NCBI RefSeq assembly: GCF_001957125.1
Contig: NZ_MPHJ01000001.1
Span: 156,831 to 220,830 of the forward strand
Direction of reading: 5' to 3'
DNA from: Shewanella sp. UCD-KL12
GTDB lineage: Bacteria > Pseudomonadota > Gammaproteobacteria > Enterobacterales > Shewanellaceae
DNA: 64,000 nt
Both the position numbers and the translations under genes were made by a program. The stretch's first letter is position 1, and every line of letters starts with the position of its first letter. The notes beneath the pieces were generated by a model. That model did no database searches. It saw only the letters and a list, made by a program, of their open reading frames with translations, and was not told the origin of the DNA. Positions 10,107 through 18,616 of the stretch are shown here, one piece after another.

Positions 10107-10930
10107 GTAGCCGGATAAAGAGTTTACGTTTTTCGACCATCATGCTGTGGGCGGGGATGTTTTTCCTTTATGCCCCTATGTTTATCTTAGTTATCTACTC
10201 ATTTAATGAGTCTAAGCTAGTAACCGTATGGGGGGGATTCTCACCTAAGTGGTATGGCGAGCTGTTTCGAGATAAGCAGATCTTAGATGCGGTTTGGACC
10301 AGTTTAAAGGTGGCATTTTTTGCATCGAGTATGGCGGTGATTTTGGGCACTATGGCGGCATTTGTGATGACTCGCTTTAGACGCTCTTGGGGCAAGCTAA
10401 CCCTGTCAAACATGATCACTGCACCACTGGTTATGCCAGAGGTGATCACTGGTTTGTCGCTATTATTGCTGTTTGTACATATGGCCGATCTGTTTGGTTG
10501 GCCTGCTGAGCGCGGCATGTTGACGATATGGATTGCCCACTCGACCTTCTGTGCAGCTTATGTGGCTGTGGTGGTATCGGCAAGGTTACGTGAGATAGAC
10601 CAGTCTGTTGAGGAGGCGGCGCAAGACTTAGGTGCAACGCCTTTAAAGACCTTTTTCTATATTACAGTTCCTATGATCTCACCCTCGCTGATGGCGGGTT
10701 GGTTACTGTCATTTAGTCTGTCGTTAGATGACTTAGTGATAGCCAGTTTTGCATCTGGACCTGGCGCCACGACGTTACCTATGGTGGTGTTCTCCTCAGT
10801 ACGTATGGGGGTCTCGCCTAAGATAAATGCTTTGGCGACCTTGATCATTCTTACCGTGTCTCTGATTGCATTTATCTCTTGGTATTTTGCAAGACGAAGC
10901 GATAGGAAAAGTTTACCGCCGGCCATGTAG
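10103..10930 (+). CDS. potI: Putrescine ABC transporter permease PotI
   Basis: Second inner-membrane subunit of the putrescine transporter, with about six transmembrane helices. The opening FLYAPMFILVIYSFNESK is typical of PotC/PotI, and the EAA motif is EEAAQDLGATPLKTFFYITV. Length 275 aa (E. coli 281). It starts inside the potH stop. It completes PotFGHI; no separate potABCD set is in the window. Confidence 0.91.
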   Translation: MSSRIKSLRFSTIMLWAGMFFLYAPMFILVIYSFNESKLVTVWGGFSPKWYGELFRDKQILDAVWTSLKVAFFASSMAVILGTMAAFVMTRFRRSWGKLTLSNMITAPLVMPEVITGLSLLLLFVHMADLFGWPAERGMLTIWIAHSTFCAAYVAVVVSARLREIDQSVEEAAQDLGATPLKTFFYITVPMISPSLMAGWLLSFSLSLDDLVIASFASGPGATTLPMVVFSSVRMGVSPKINALATLIILTVSLIAFISWYFARRSDRKSLPPAM

Positions 10931-10938
10931 GCTGAATC

Positions 10939-10964
10939 CTGCAGCCTAAAAGTCTTGGCTGCAG
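10939..10964 (+). terminator. Stem-loop after potI
   Basis: CTGCAGCC (10939-10946) pairs perfectly with GGCTGCAG (10957-10964) around a 10-nt loop. There is no proper T-run, so it may be a weak terminator or an mRNA-stabilising hairpin between potI and the second oxidase. Confidence 0.4.
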
Positions 10965-11043
10965 GTGTAAATTGTCGGCGCGGGATCGCGCTTAAATCCA
11001 GTATTGAAAACAAGAAAAATGAATATAAAGGTAGGGTAGCGTT

Positions 11044-12330
11044 ATGGCGAGTGTACCTCATGCGGAATCTTATTATGCAGCCTCTGCAAACGACAAAGTA
11101 GAGCGTTCTCAACTCACGCAGGATATTGATAGTGATGTCTGCATTATAGGGGCTGGTTATACCGGTCTATCGACGGCACTGCACCTGCTAGAGCTCGGCT
11201 TTAGTGTGACCATCTTAGAAGCTGCCCGCGTTGGCTGGGGAGCGTCGGGGCGAAATGGTGGCCAGATAGTGAATAGCTTCAGCCGAGATATTGACTCCAT
11301 AGAAAAAACGGTAGGTAAGCAAAACGGTAAACTATTTGGTGAGATGGCGTTTGAAGGTTCCCGAATTATCAAGAGTTTAATCGCCAAGCATAATATCGAT
11401 TGTGACCTTAAAGATGGCGGTGTATTTGCTGCTATTAACCCAAAGCAGATGAAGCATCTTGAAGCTCAAAAGTCTTTGTGGGAGAAGCATGGTCATATGG
11501 GTCACCTAGAGCTTTTAGATGGTAATGACATCGAGGGTGTGGTTGATTCTAAACGCTATGTCGGCGGGCTCTTAGATAAAAGTGGTGGCCATATCCATCC
11601 TTTAAACCTTGCACTCGGTGAGGCCAAAGCTGTTGAATCACTAGGCGGGCAGATCTTTGAGGATTCGGCGGTAGTTAAGGTTGAACAGGGAGATAATCCT
11701 AAAGTTTACACAGAGAAGGGGTCTGTGAAGGCTAAGTTTGTTGTGGTGGCAGGTAATGCATACCTCAATGGTTTGATGCCCGAGTTACAAGCTAAGTCTA
11801 TGCCCTGTGGCACTCAGGTGATCACCACTGAGCCACTGGGTGATGAGCTTGCCAATCAACTACTGCCTCAAGATTACTGTGTAGAGGATTGCAATTACCT
11901 ATTGGATTACTTCAGATTGTCTGGGGATAAACGACTCATCTATGGGGGCGGTGTTGTCTATGGTGCACGCGACCCTGCCGATATAGAAGCGATTATTAGA
12001 CCTAAGATGCTGCAAACATTTCCACAGCTTGAAGATGTGAAGATAGATTATACGTGGACGGGCAACTTTTTACTGACGCTGTCTCGTTTACCGCAAGTTG
12101 GCCGTATTGGCGATAATATCTATTACTCTCAAGGCTGTAGTGGTCATGGAGTGACTTATACCCATCTGGCTGGCAAGATTTTAGCCGATGCTATCCATGG
12201 TCAGGCGACGCGTTTTGATGCGTTTGCTAGCTTGCCACATTACCCGTTTCCTGGCGGGCACATACTCCAAGTACCTTTTAGTGCCATCGGCGCTTGGTAT
12301 TACACCATGAGGGATAAGCTAGGCGTTTAA
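11044..12330 (+). CDS. puuB: Gamma-glutamylputrescine oxidoreductase PuuB
   Basis: FAD-dependent oxidase acting on gamma-glutamylputrescine. The dinucleotide motif CIIGAGYTGLSTA is near residues 31-43, followed by the GWGASGRNGGQ block and the C-terminal CSGHGVTYTHLAG. Length 428 aa equals E. coli PuuB (426). It is clearly paralogous to the oxidase at 1768-3075 along its whole length but differs in the substrate-domain loops. It lies in the same direction as puuDA-potFGHI, 113 bp after potI, so it may be cotranscribed. The symbol is given here because this copy sits in the operon; which copy is the true PuuB is inferred. Confidence 0.87.
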   Translation: MASVPHAESYYAASANDKVERSQLTQDIDSDVCIIGAGYTGLSTALHLLELGFSVTILEAARVGWGASGRNGGQIVNSFSRDIDSIEKTVGKQNGKLFGEMAFEGSRIIKSLIAKHNIDCDLKDGGVFAAINPKQMKHLEAQKSLWEKHGHMGHLELLDGNDIEGVVDSKRYVGGLLDKSGGHIHPLNLALGEAKAVESLGGQIFEDSAVVKVEQGDNPKVYTEKGSVKAKFVVVAGNAYLNGLMPELQAKSMPCGTQVITTEPLGDELANQLLPQDYCVEDCNYLLDYFRLSGDKRLIYGGGVVYGARDPADIEAIIRPKMLQTFPQLEDVKIDYTWTGNFLLTLSRLPQVGRIGDNIYYSQGCSGHGVTYTHLAGKILADAIHGQATRFDAFASLPHYPFPGGHILQVPFSAIGAWYYTMRDKLGV

Positions 12331-12561
12331 TTTGCTTAGTGCTTAGTGCTTAGTTTGCTAAGAGTGCCTAGTGTGAGTAGTAACTCCCCCAGTTATTGCT
12401 CACACTTTTATTGCAGCTGACACTTTGTATTGTAAACAGCGACAGATTTACCTCAACTTAATCAATTTGATCAAATGCCATTGATTCAATGGCACTCTTC
12501 CCCGTGAATGCTATTTTTAAAGGTAGTCCTTATATTAGGCTTAAGGGAACTGGAGAACCTA

Positions 12562-14679
12562 ATGAAAACAATGGCAATTAGCACTAAGCTTTTGTGGATC
12601 ACATCAGCGTTATTTTTAGCAACTGTGGCCATCTTATCTATCTCTTTATGGTGGGCCTTAACAGATAAAAATGCAGCGGTATCTGATGAGGTTCAAGAAG
12701 CTATTCACCTTGAGACAAAAGCAAAGTTAGCCGCTAGGGCTGGTGAATATGGTGAGAGGATCGCAGGCTTTATCAATGAGGCTTATCGGATCCCTTTCGC
12801 CTTTGCTGGGCAGTTAGAGGAGATGTCTGGCGGCGAGCTATTAAGCCGTGAAAGTGTCGAGTCGAGCATTGCGGCTATTCTTAAGAAAAGCAGCCAATTA
12901 TCCTCCATGTACGCTCAGTTTGAACCTAATGGTTTTGACGGTAATGACAGTTCATTTGTGTCAGGCTATGAGCACAGCGTTCCCGAAGTGGGCAGCCTGG
13001 AGCTGTATTTCATTAGAAATGATGATGGCAGTGTTGAGCAGGAGGCGGTGACCGATGCCGATGAAAAGTATATTGCCACTTTAAATGAATTCGGCCTTAG
13101 AGAGGCTGAGTGGTACCTATGTAGTCGAGATAGTAAAAGACCCTGTTTAATGGAGCCGTATCTTTATGAGATTATGCCGGGCAACAACGCGTTAATGACC
13201 TCGCTGACCGTGCCAGTGATCAAAGACTCATCATTTACTGGTCTTGTTGGCGTTGATATCAATCTGCCTGTTTTTCAGGATCTGATTAAAGAGCTATCGA
13301 ATAACTTATATGGCGGCGAAGCAAAGGTGACCTTGCTTAGTACCAAGGGGCTGATCGTCGCAGCGAGTCATTACAATAAATTAGCTCGACCCTTCAAAGA
13401 AGCTGTTGATGCCAGTTTGGCCAATGAACTGCAAAATTTACATAAGGCTAGCCGCTATTTTGAAAATGATACAGCGATAGTGGTAGCTCACCCCATATAC
13501 ATTCCTCTTGCTGATAGTACTTGGTCTCTGCTTATTGAGGTGCCCAAAGAGCAAGCGTATAAAAGTGCTATGGTCTTAAAAGAGGATATGATGGCGATGG
13601 CGCAGTCCCTTGGGAGTTTGCAGCTGACCTTAGGTATCCTTGTTTCTATCATCGCAGTTTTTAGCATCTGGGTGGTGATACGTAGCATCATATCTCCGTT
13701 AAAGAAGATTCAAGTTCGAGTTGAGAGTTTGGCAAGTGCCGAGGGCGATCTGACTCAATCAATTGAGGTTGAGTCTCATGCTGAGCTTATCGCTTTAGGC
13801 AATGGTTTTAATGCATTTTTGAGTAAGCTCAAGTCACTCATTATTGAGCTAAAAGGGTTAGCGGGACAATCTCAGCAAGTGAGCGCTTCAACGGCACAAA
13901 TTGCACAGCAAACTAGAGATAGTGTAAATGGTCAGTACAGTGAGATAGAGAGTGTGGTTACCGCTGTCAATCAGATGAGTGCTACTGCGTTGCAGGTAGC
14001 TAAAGCTTCAGAACAGACAGCAGCTGAAACCGAAGCTATGTCTGATAACGTTAAGCAAAGTGAGCAGGGGCTAACGACAGCCATGGAGCATGTCACGACG
14101 ATGTCTAGTGAATCTCTGCTGGCAAAGGAGGCTGTTGGTAAGGTCTCTGATAGCAGTAACAATATTAGTACCATAGTCGAAGTTATTCGTTCAATCGCTG
14201 AACAGACTAATCTGTTAGCGCTTAATGCGGCTATTGAGGCTGCACGGGCAGGTGAGCAGGGCAGAGGCTTTGCTGTAGTGGCTGATGAGGTCAGAGCGTT
14301 AGCCTCAAAAACTCAAACATCGACCGACGACATCACCCAGTTGATTAATGCACTGCAATCAGAAGTGAGTAGTGCTTCAGGTATTATTGAAAGTGGCGCC
14401 GAAAAGGCACTATTAGCCGTTCAGCAAACAGAAGAGGCCTTAGTATCGATTAATGCCATAGTAGGGCAGATTGACGAGGTATCCAGTCAGGTGACTCATA
14501 TTGCCACTGCAGCAGAGCAGCAAAGCGCGGTGACTGAAGAGGTCAATAAGAATATTACTGGTATCTCAGACTCAGCTTCTGAGCTAGCAAGGCTTGCCGA
14601 TGAGGCACTAGACAGCAGTAACAATTTAGCGGGATTGGTACAGCAACAACATGAACAGCTCGATAGGCTGAAGACTTAA
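12562..14679 (+). CDS. Methyl-accepting chemotaxis protein with periplasmic PDC/dCache-type sensor
   Basis: Chemoreceptor. TM1 lies at about residues 9-32, a roughly 320-residue periplasmic region resembles a dCache sensor ([17 protein letters not shown] in its middle), TM2 is at about 351-377, then a HAMP domain and the cytoplasmic signalling domain. The signalling tip [20 protein letters not shown] is near residue 546 and is followed by [15 protein letters not shown]. The start ATG at 12562 has GGAG six bases upstream; a longer frame from 12508 lacks an RBS. It sits right after the putrescine locus, so an amine or polyamine ligand is a reasonable guess but is not shown by the sequence. The C-terminus has no CheR-binding pentapeptide. 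Confidence 0.92.
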   Translation: MKTMAISTKLLWITSALFLATVAILSISLWWALTDKNAAVSDEVQEAIHLETKAKLAARAGEYGERIAGFINEAYRIPFAFAGQLEEMSGGELLSRESVESSIAAILKKSSQLSSMYAQFEPNGFDGNDSSFVSGYEHSVPEVGSLELYFIRNDDGSVEQEAVTDADEKYIATLNEFGLREAEWYLCSRDSKRPCLMEPYLYEIMPGNNALMTSLTVPVIKDSSFTGLVGVDINLPVFQDLIKELSNNLYGGEAKVTLLSTKGLIVAASHYNKLARPFKEAVDASLANELQNLHKASRYFENDTAIVVAHPIYIPLADSTWSLLIEVPKEQAYKSAMVLKEDMMAMAQSLGSLQLTLGILVSIIAVFSIWVVIRSIISPLKKIQVRVESLASAEGDLTQSIEVESHAELIALGNGFNAFLSKLKSLIIELKGLAGQSQQVSASTAQIAQQTRDSVNGQYSEIESVVTAVNQMSATALQVAKASEQTAAETEAMSDNVKQSEQGLTTAMEHVTTMSSESLLAKEAVGKVSDSSNNISTIVEVIRSIAEQTNLLALNAAIEAARAGEQGRGFAVVADEVRALASKTQTSTDDITQLINALQSEVSSASGIIESGAEKALLAVQQTEEALVSINAIVGQIDEVSSQVTHIATAAEQQSAVTEEVNKNITGISDSASELARLADEALDSSNNLAGLVQQQHEQLDRLKT

Positions 14680-14704
14680 CGCTAAAATGATGCTGATTGT
14701 GCAT

Positions 14705-14727
14705 GAGAGGGGAGGTATCCCCCTCTC
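14705..14727 (+). terminator. Stem-loop after the chemoreceptor gene
   Basis: GAGAGGGG (14705-14712) pairs perfectly with CCCCTCTC (14720-14727) around a 7-nt loop, 26 bp after the stop codon. It lacks a T-run, so termination would be weak or Rho-assisted. Confidence 0.45.
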
Positions 14728-14784
14728 TAAATACTGCTAAGCTTATGTTTAAGTTTCTGTTTGTCTCTTGATGTCATACTCAGT

Positions 14785-15120
14785 TTAGAACTGGATATTC
14801 ATCTCAATACGAAAGTCTGTCCCTTCTAAGGTCTCCCCCCAATTCCAAAATGCACGAATATTCTTTGTTGGTGTTATCTGATAGCTAATTGCAGCTTCAT
14901 GTGTAAGACCAAAAGCGTCATCGAGTCGATCATCACCTCCCAGTTGTGTCGTATACATGGGGTTATAGTTCAGCCAGATTGCGTCATTAAGCTCTATTTT
15001 ACTGTACATGCCAACCAAGCCGAATGAGGCGGGGACTGTATACCCCATATCATCTTCAACGGTTAAGCCTAAACCAGCCAAAGGGTAAAGTTGAATGGCA
15101 CTAACACAACTAAGACACCC
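14785..15120 (-). pseudogene. C-terminal remnant of an outer-membrane beta-barrel protein
   Basis: About 105 residues read as the last strands of an outer-membrane barrel: alternating hydrophobic strands (SFGLVGMYSKIEL, AAISYQITPTKNIRAFWNWG) and a terminal phenylalanine in FRIEMNIQF, the usual BAM recognition end. The recognisable part begins around AIQLYPLAGLGLTVEDD. Upstream of it the frame stays open but turns into unrelated residues and runs into the transposase gene at 15181. There is no ATG, RBS or signal peptide. The 5' part appears to have been lost when the neighbouring accessory DNA arrived. Confidence 0.65.
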
Positions 15121-15180
15121 AAAATAGTCAGAGAGAGATTGCTTAACTAAGCTTAAATAAAAGTAGTTGAGGAGGGGGTT

Positions 15181-16161
15181 ATGCCCACACCAAGAAAAGC
15201 GTTAGTGAGCTTAGAGGATACGCCCTATTATCATTGCATAAGTCGTTGTGTAAGAAAGGCGTTCTTGTGTGGGGTTGATAGGTATACAGGACAATCTTTT
15301 GAACATAGGCGTGATTGGGTTGAGAGTCGGCTGTTAGAGTTAGCTTCAGTGTTCGCTATTGATATCTGTGCTTATGCCGTGATGAGTAATCATCTACATT
15401 TAGTGTTACGGGTGGATGCTGAGTTAGTTAAGTGCTGGTCGGATATAGACGTAGTAACTCAATGGCAAAAGCTGTTCAAAGGCGACAGCTTGAATCACGA
15501 CTTCGTTAAAGGCGAAATGCTTGAGTCTTATCAACAAACCATCATCAATAAGCGGGTAAAAGAGTACCGATTAAGGCTGATTGATATCTCGTGGTTTATG
15601 CGCGCCCTGAATGAGCCGATAGCCAGAAAAGCCAATGCAGAGGATAAGTGTAAAGGCAGATTTTGGGAGGGAAGGTTCAAGTCTCAAGCGCTACTCGATG
15701 AAACCGCGGTATTAGCCTGTATGGCTTACGTTGACCTAAATCCTGTTCGAGCCAAAGTCGCCAAGACACCAGATACTTCAGATTTTACCAGCATTCAAAA
15801 ACGCATCAATGCAGCCATGAAAGGTGAGCAGCCTCCAACATTGTTGCCATTTGTTGGAAACGAACGTAGAGATATGCCTAAAGGTCTGATGTTTAATCCC
15901 AAGGATTACCTACAACTTGTAGATGATACAGGGCGCATCATAAGAGATGATAAGCGTGGAGCGATTAGCCAAAGCTCACAACAATTATTGGACAGACTCA
16001 ATATCCCTCAAGAAAACTGGCTGAAACTGAGCTGTGAGTTTACGAAGCTATTTAAAGGCCCCGTAGGGACACTTCAAGAACTGGATAGGTATTGCGAACA
16101 TTTAGAGCGCAAGCGAAGGCAAGGGGCAGCGAACTGCCATCGATGGCTTGATATCGCATAA
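15181..16161 (+). CDS. REP-associated tyrosine transposase (RAYT, Y1/IS200-like HUH family)
   Basis: Single-strand DNA transposase-like protein. The N-terminal block YYHCISRCVRKAFLCG and the HUH motif in YAVMSNHLHLVLR (about residues 63-75) are typical, as is the later CMAYVDLNPVRAK segment, which carries the tyrosine of the YxxxNP motif seen in RAYTs. Length 326 aa is normal for the larger Shewanella/Vibrio type. A strong RBS (GAGGAGGG) precedes the ATG. RAYTs usually occur singly and act on nearby palindromic REP sequences; here three long repeats lie directly downstream. It abuts a broken outer-membrane protein gene. Activity is not provable from sequence, but the frame is intact. Confidence 0.88.
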   Translation: MPTPRKALVSLEDTPYYHCISRCVRKAFLCGVDRYTGQSFEHRRDWVESRLLELASVFAIDICAYAVMSNHLHLVLRVDAELVKCWSDIDVVTQWQKLFKGDSLNHDFVKGEMLESYQQTIINKRVKEYRLRLIDISWFMRALNEPIARKANAEDKCKGRFWEGRFKSQALLDETAVLACMAYVDLNPVRAKVAKTPDTSDFTSIQKRINAAMKGEQPPTLLPFVGNERRDMPKGLMFNPKDYLQLVDDTGRIIRDDKRGAISQSSQQLLDRLNIPQENWLKLSCEFTKLFKGPVGTLQELDRYCEHLERKRRQGAANCHRWLDIA

Positions 16162-16194
16162 CAGAAGCTAAAAATTACGATACTTTATCACTAA

Positions 16195-16215
16195 CCAAGC
16201 AGCAGCTTGGCTTTT
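16195..16215 (+). terminator. Rho-independent terminator after the RAYT gene
   Basis: CCAAGC (16195-16200) pairs with GCTTGG (16205-16210) around AGCA, followed by a short T-run. It lies 34 bp after the stop codon and directly before the first long repeat. Confidence 0.65.
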
Positions 16216-16749
16216 CTGTGTGTCCAGACTTCAACTAAATAGCCGATATTTTACAGATAGTCAGAAATGTCATTGATAAAATAACTATTTATCTAAGGGG
16301 ATGAGAAATCCATCCAATGAGTCTTATGCAAAGATTAGAAGCGACGAAATAGAAATAATTATGGGTGTCTTCGTTATTTCAATTATGGGTGTCTTCGTTA
16401 TTTCAATTATGGGTGTCTTCGTTATTTCAATTATGGGTGTCTTCGTTATTTTTTATTACAGATAGTCAGAAATGTCATTGATAAAATAACTATTTATCTA
16501 AGGGGATAAGAAATCCATCCAATGAGTCTTATGCAAAGATTAGAAGCGACGAAATAGAAATAATTATGGGTGTCTTCGTTATTACTGTGTGTCCAGACTT
16601 CAACTAAATAGCCGATATTTTACAGATAGTCAGAAATGTCATTGATAAAATAACTATTTATCTAAGGGGATGATAAATCCATCCAATGAGTCTTATGCAA
16701 AGATTAGAAGCGACGAAATAGAAATAATTATGGGTGTCTTCGTTATTTC
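16216..16749 (+). repeat. Three long direct repeats downstream of the RAYT gene
   Basis: A unit of about 165 bp begins CTGTGTGTCCAGACTTCAAC, contains AACTATTTATCTAAGGGGAT and ends with the 24-bp module described at 16357. Copy A is at 16216-16380, copy B (lacking about 40 bp at its left end) at about 16455-16584, and copy C at 16585-16749. The copies are nearly identical, differing at a few bases (for example GATGAGAAAT, GATAAGAAAT and GATGATAAAT). The near identity implies recent duplication. No gene is seen within them. Confidence 0.9.
16357..16452 (+). repeat. 24-bp tandem repeat, four units
   Basis: The unit begins AATTATGGGTGTCTTCGTTA and ends TTTC, repeated head to tail four times (16357, 16381, 16405, 16429). 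The fourth unit deviates at its end. Single units close repeat copies B and C, so array growth happened in copy A only. There are no spacers, so this is not a CRISPR array. Confidence 0.92.
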
Positions 16750-17143
16750 ACTGGGTTGACTCGCATAGCAAGATCACCTGTGATAAAAATGGGTGTAAGA
16801 ACTAGCTGTGGTTCAGGGAGTTCTATGGGCTCCCTATTTTGTGGTCTGTTCAGTCCCACTTCTAGAAAGCTCCTATGTAAAACCCTAAAGCTATGAAATG
16901 AGGTTGATGTACAAAGCCAATGACCGAGGAGGTTGTTGAAAGAAGTTGGCAGATACAATATCTACTGTTGTATTCAACAGTTTGGGTTGACCAGCGATAG
17001 CCCAATTTCTAACTCACGAATAAGATTGTACGCCATACCCTTGTTAGAGCTGTTGTTTCACTTCACCATGCTTACCTTTTCTTTTATTTTATATGGATTT
17101 AATCTCTTTACATCAATAAGATAGCAATTGTAAAATGTGATGG
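16750..17143. other. Intergenic region between RAYT repeats and the membrane-protein gene
   Basis: No supported gene. Two short frames (16743-16958 minus, 16933-17124 plus) have no RBS and no recognisable domain. The sequence becomes AT-rich toward 17100. Confidence 0.4.
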
Positions 17144-17180
17144 TAGCTCAATAATTCAAACAGCCAAATTTATTGAGCTA
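17144..17180 (+). promoter_or_regulatory. Perfect 11-bp inverted repeat upstream of the first membrane-protein gene
   Basis: TAGCTCAATAA (17144-17154) and TTATTGAGCTA (17170-17180) are exact reverse complements separated by 15 nt, ending 32 bp before the start codon at 17213. There is no T-run. It could be an operator, a leader hairpin, or a relic of a mobile-element end. Confidence 0.4.
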
Positions 17181-17212
17181 TCCCTTCAATAAGCTGTGAT
17201 AACTAGGTGAGC

Positions 17213-17677
17213 ATGGACACTATTAGCGAATTATTAAAGCTAGGCTCAGTCGGAATAATATCTGGTTTATTCTCGGCGTACATAGCTACCCGTGGTCACC
17301 GAAATAAAAAATGGTGGGAACTTCGCGTGGCGGCATACCAATCGGTCATTGAGGCGCTGTCTGATTTGACTCACTACTATGATCGGAAATACAAAGCAGA
17401 AATAGAATCACGAGAGTTAAGTGATGAGTATGAGGCTGAGCTAGGTATGTTTTGGGATGATAGCTATCACAAAATAAGGAAGGCAGCTGACAGCGGGGTG
17501 TTTCTTTTTTCAAAAGATGTAAATGTCGCTCTCAAAGAGTTTATGGACCTAAAAAACGAAAGTCACCACACATACTTTGAGCATCTTAATAGCTATCTTG
17601 CAGTTGCGGATAAATGTCTTAAAACAGTCGTTGCTTCTGCTAACAAAGACCTTCGTGTATCTGATGACTGGTTTTAG
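17213..17677 (+). CDS. Small membrane-anchored protein of unknown function
   Basis: A 154-residue protein with one N-terminal hydrophobic segment (GSVGIISGLFSAYIATRG, about residues 10-27), followed by a basic stretch HRNKKWWELRVAAY and a helical, charged cytoplasmic part. The start ATG at 17213 follows AGGTGA; an in-frame GTG at 17207 overlaps this RBS. I do not recognise a named family. Similar single-TM helical proteins occur in integron cassettes and defence islands. It has AT-rich codon use and is in tandem with another TM/coiled-coil gene 95 bp downstream, which suggests related roles. Confidence 0.75.
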   Translation: MDTISELLKLGSVGIISGLFSAYIATRGHRNKKWWELRVAAYQSVIEALSDLTHYYDRKYKAEIESRELSDEYEAELGMFWDDSYHKIRKAADSGVFLFSKDVNVALKEFMDLKNESHHTYFEHLNSYLAVADKCLKTVVASANKDLRVSDDWF

Positions 17678-17772
17678 CAAGGCACTGAATAATCATCCAC
17701 AAAAACAAGTTACGTGGACTGGACTCGCTAACGCTCGCATTTTATTGCAGCTTTAGGTCACTAGAGAACTTT

Positions 17773-18462
17773 ATGAGCATATCAAATATATATGAAGTAG
17801 CTTTTGCTGTAATAGGTGCGGTAGGTGGTGCAAGCTTGATTATTTTTTCTTTATCTTCTTGGCTTGGAAAGGTATGGGCTAGCAGGCTCATGCAAGCTGA
17901 AGTTTCCAAGCATGCCGAAAAACTAGAGTCGTTGAAAAGCGAATTCAAAAAGCTCGAAACCGAGCATACAGTTAGGTTTACGAGGTTACATGAAAAACAA
18001 GCAGAGATAATTGCACAGCTATACAATAAACTTTACGAAGTCAATAGGTGCAGAGATACACTTACACTTCAATTACAGTGTCGAGAAATTAAAGAGAAAT
18101 ATGAAAAAGAATATAAAACATATGAGTCGTGGGAGTATGTTTATGGCGTTCATACATTAACGGATGAAGAGCAAGCTATGGTAGGTGCTTTGAAGGATTC
18201 AGTGAATGATTTAAGTAATTTTTATGGACGTCATAAATTATACCTTTCTTCTCAATGTTGTGATTTGATGAGTCGAGTTACGCAGCTTTCATCATTTATT
18301 TCAATGAACTATTCTAATTTAGCTTTAAAAGATGAGAGTGGTAACTATCGTGTTAATCCGAAAGTTCCAGAAATGTGGAATTCCTCAATTGGAGCTATTC
18401 ATACTATTTTGCCACTCTTGGATGGTGAATTTAAAGAGATAATAGGCTTTGATAATAAGTGA
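17773..18462 (+). CDS. Membrane-anchored coiled-coil protein of unknown function
   Basis: A 229-residue protein with an N-terminal transmembrane helix (VAFAVIGAVGGASLIIFSLS, about residues 9-28), then a predicted coiled coil (EVSKHAEKLESLKSEFKKLE) leading into RFTRLHEKQAEIIAQLYNKL. The rest is helical and charged. No enzymatic motif is seen. Proteins with this TM plus LHEK..I..LY layout are, as far as I recall, frequent in mobile regions, but the family has no function known to me. It lies between another membrane-anchored gene and the DUF262 nuclease, so it could be part of the same accessory module. Confidence 0.75.
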   Translation: MSISNIYEVAFAVIGAVGGASLIIFSLSSWLGKVWASRLMQAEVSKHAEKLESLKSEFKKLETEHTVRFTRLHEKQAEIIAQLYNKLYEVNRCRDTLTLQLQCREIKEKYEKEYKTYESWEYVYGVHTLTDEEQAMVGALKDSVNDLSNFYGRHKLYLSSQCCDLMSRVTQLSSFISMNYSNLALKDESGNYRVNPKVPEMWNSSIGAIHTILPLLDGEFKEIIGFDNK

Positions 18463-18616
18463 CCTAATGGAGCGTTATTCTTAGATTTCTTAATAATTAT
18501 AGCTATCCATTTGATTATCACTCTAACATTGAAATTTAGTGGGTTTTATGATGTTTCGGCGAACTGATTAAAAGTTCTAATATCTAAATTTTTCTTATTA
18601 TAACAAGAGACTAAAT

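Noticed and set aside
16357-16452. Possible CRISPR array
   Set aside because: The 24-bp units are directly adjacent without spacers and no cas genes are near; plain tandem repeat.
16743-17124. Two short frames after the RAYT repeats
   Set aside because: No RBS, no domain, one begins inside the repeat copy; not supported.
17678-17772. Possible second attC between the two membrane-protein genes
   Set aside because: Although it contains GCTAAC and GTTACG words, the arms do not pair and R''/R' boxes are missing, unlike the clear site at 864.
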